Positions 6,185-7,823 of a DNA stretch of 7,823 nt are shown piece by piece. The position numbers and the translations under genes are program-made. The stretch covers positions 1-7,823 of the forward strand of contig JASLJC010000097.1 of NCBI GenBank assembly GCA_030152585.1. The letters are read 5' to 3'. This DNA is from Savagea sp. (lineage in GTDB: Bacteria; Bacillota; Bacilli; Bacillales_A; Planococcaceae). How positions within the stretch are numbered: the stretch's first letter is position 1; each line of letters begins with the position of its first letter. The notes below the pieces were generated by a model that was given only the letters and a program-made list of their open reading frames with translations, had not been told where the DNA came from and did not search any database.

Positions 6185-7813
6185 TTATAATGGATGATCT
6201 ACATTTACACCGTATGTTCGCGCCGCAAAATAACTGATTAATTCAAAAGGTAAAATCGATATAAGTGGTGTAAGTAACGGATGAACTGTCGGTAATACGA
6301 TAGCATCGCCTTGTTGTGCTGTTTCTTCTGAAGAAACGATAAAAATATTAGCTTTTCTTTGACGTAAAGCTTCTGCATGACGACGTACTAGTGAATCCGT
6401 TCGTTGATTAGTCGTTAGTACAAAAACAGGTGTGCCTTCCTCAATAAATTGAACGGGTCCGTATCGTAGTTCTCCACTTGCATAACTTTCGGCTTGGACG
6501 AGTGTTAATTCTTTTAACATCAACGCGACTTTTAAACTGACCGCATGATCAAGACCACTTCCTACGATAAAAGCATTTGGTCGATCAATGAAAATATTGG
6601 CAAATTCATTCATTTTCATTTTTTGTTGTAAAATCTGGAAAATAGATTGCGAACAAACAGCAAATTGTTTTGGAATGTTCATTGGCATTTTTCCTTCTTT
6701 TCTTTCGCCTAAAGCAACGGCTAACATCGCAAATAGTGCGATAAAACCAAAATATGTTTTGGTCGTCGTCATTGCAAATTCAATTCCTGTTTCTGTCGAT
6801 AACATCCATTGTGCATTTTGAATCGGATGATTTTCCATTTCATTTGTCATAACACCTACTGGAATATTTCGACGTCTCATTTCATCGACTGCTTCTTGAG
6901 CAACGATTGCTTCTTCTTTCGGAATGACAAATAACACGACGGATTGTTCTTCTAATAAGGGAGGCGCATACGTAAATTCTGTCGTTCGAAACACTTCTAC
7001 TGGTGTTGCAGCAAGTTGTTCAAATTGACGTTTCGCAACGAGACTTGCGTAATAACTCGAGCGAGAAGCGACAATATACAAACGTTTCGCTGCTACTAAG
7101 GCATCCATCAAATGCTCATCGAAATTCATTTGACCATTCGGTTCTGTGTACGTTCGAACGAGATGACATAATACACTCGGCTGTTCATGCATATATTGGA
7201 ACATTCGATCTTCTATTGCATCTTGATGTTGTTCGTTTAACTCACTTTCTCTAAAATGTGTCAGCGGATCACGTTCAGTTCCGTCTAAGTTCGTCACTGT
7301 ACAATTTTCGGGACGAACGACAGCAAATTCTTCTTCTCGTAAAACGAAAATATGTTCAATCTCATCAGACAACACTTGGGCTTCTGTTGCAATGAGATAG
7401 CCATTTTTTCCTTTTCCGGCATGTAATACTTTTCCAAGTTGTGCAATGAATAATGTATCAGGATGTAAAGCGTCGATTACAAATAATGCCACTTGTCCTT
7501 CTAATAAATAACCGACACGACGGACCGCCTCTTCTGTAGAATGCCCTTCTTCGATAAATTGAACGATAAAATCACCGAGCGGGCCGTATTTTTCTTGTAG
7601 TTTTTGTTCATTTGTCAATATTCCTTGAATCGCTACAAAAATACGACCATTCATACTTCGATGAAAATATGCTTCTTCAATATCATACGAATAACCAAGA
7701 CTTACAAAAGGCTGCTGATGTCTTACTTTATATAATGCTTCGGTTGCTCCTTGATTTTCCAAATAAACAATTTCTCCGTCTTTCGGATAAACGATATGTA
7801 ACGTATCGCACAT
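6185..7813 (-). CDS. GlmS-like protein with degenerate active sites (probable pseudoenzyme)
   Basis: GlmS makes glucosamine-6-phosphate from fructose-6-phosphate and glutamine. This 542-residue protein has the same plan: an N-terminal class II glutamine amidotransferase-like part (1-210), a YMHEQP linker (207-212, compare EQP in GlmS), a first SIS domain (about 240-370) and a second (about 410-535). The second still reads close to GlmS: LKELTLVQAESYASGEL (433-449) and LPTVHPLLTPLISILPFELISY. Cys2 is kept. Most other key parts are lost. No RGYDSAG, HTRWATHG or HNGIIEN remains in the N-terminal part. The phosphate loop SQSGET is replaced by VIPKEEA (296-302). The catalytic His of GELKHGP is Tyr451, and the Lys two residues before KE is Met432. 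The protein ends at DHPL, without the RNLAKSVTVE tail. The start at MC matches GlmS, but AAAGGA directly abuts the ATG, so ribosome binding is unclear; no in-frame stop is seen in the few bases upstream. The frame is intact, so it is not a decayed gene. An altered sugar-phosphate enzyme or a regulator of true GlmS are both possible. Confidence 0.85.
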   Translation of the reverse strand: MCDTLHIVYPKDGEIVYLENQGATEALYKVRHQQPFVSLGYSYDIEEAYFHRSMNGRIFVAIQGILTNEQKLQEKYGPLGDFIVQFIEEGHSTEEAVRRVGYLLEGQVALFVIDALHPDTLFIAQLGKVLHAGKGKNGYLIATEAQVLSDEIEHIFVLREEEFAVVRPENCTVTNLDGTERDPLTHFRESELNEQHQDAIEDRMFQYMHEQPSVLCHLVRTYTEPNGQMNFDEHLMDALVAAKRLYIVASRSSYYASLVAKRQFEQLAATPVEVFRTTEFTYAPPLLEEQSVVLFVIPKEEAIVAQEAVDEMRRRNIPVGVMTNEMENHPIQNAQWMLSTETGIEFAMTTTKTYFGFIALFAMLAVALGERKEGKMPMNIPKQFAVCSQSIFQILQQKMKMNEFANIFIDRPNAFIVGSGLDHAVSLKVALMLKELTLVQAESYASGELRYGPVQFIEEGTPVFVLTTNQRTDSLVRRHAEALRQRKANIFIVSSEETAQQGDAIVLPTVHPLLTPLISILPFELISYFAARTYGVNVDHPL

Positions 7814-7823
7814 TCCTTTTTTT

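Noticed and set aside
6588..6821. Plus-strand reading frame of 77 codons
   Set aside because: It lies antisense to the SIS region of the GlmS-like gene, which has clear homology on the other strand.
7003..7254. Plus-strand reading frame of 83 codons
   Set aside because: It is also a shadow of the GlmS-like gene, without any familiar motif.
6185..7813. Calling this gene a functional glmS
   Set aside because: The phosphate loop, catalytic His, Lys and the C-terminal tail of GlmS are missing, as are most amidotransferase motifs.

Overview
This AT-rich window reads like a Bacillales-type Firmicute (Bacillota). The signs are strong purine-rich Shine-Dalgarno sites, GTG starts, Bacillus-style Fur boxes of the 7-1-7 type, a class A sortase, a membrane-anchored glycerophosphodiesterase, a DUF2785 protein and a Firmicute-type GlmS relative. 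The genus cannot be fixed from the sequence alone. All nine supported genes lie on the minus strand, so transcription runs from the right end to the left. I see no rRNA, tRNA, CRISPR array, insertion sequence or phage gene.

Layout in the direction of transcription. (1) 7813-6185: a 542-residue GlmS paralogue that keeps the whole GlmS domain plan but has lost nearly all known catalytic and substrate-binding motifs. (2) 6106-5423: a class A sortase with its full His/Cys/Arg triad. (3) 5372-5103: an 89-residue three-helix membrane protein whose stop codon lies inside a strong intrinsic terminator (5070-5110). (4) 5052-3340: a seven-helix membrane protein with a C-terminal GDPD domain predicted to lie outside the cell. 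(5) 3324-2917: a Nudix hydrolase. (6) 2872-2054: a DUF2785 protein. (7) 2040-1831: a 69-residue two-helix membrane protein, followed by a second intrinsic terminator (1751-1805). (8) feoA, 1548-1324, and (9) feoB, from 1331 and running off the left edge. feoA and feoB overlap and have their own promoter with two Fur boxes.

Functionally there are three blocks. The right block (GlmS-like protein, sortase, small membrane protein) concerns the cell envelope, with a possible link to amino-sugar metabolism. The middle block (GDPD, Nudix, DUF2785, small membrane protein) is closely packed like an operon, but no promoter fits between its first gene and the preceding terminator. The left block is a Fur-controlled ferrous iron importer; its FeoB has a very short linker between the G domain and the membrane and an atypical gate motif.

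The most unusual object is the GlmS-like protein: an intact, long reading frame with Cys2 kept but the phosphate loop, the ring-opening histidine and the C-terminal tail of GlmS gone. This is what a repurposed pseudoenzyme looks like. Comparisons with GlmS and FeoB rest on remembered family sequences, not on a search.
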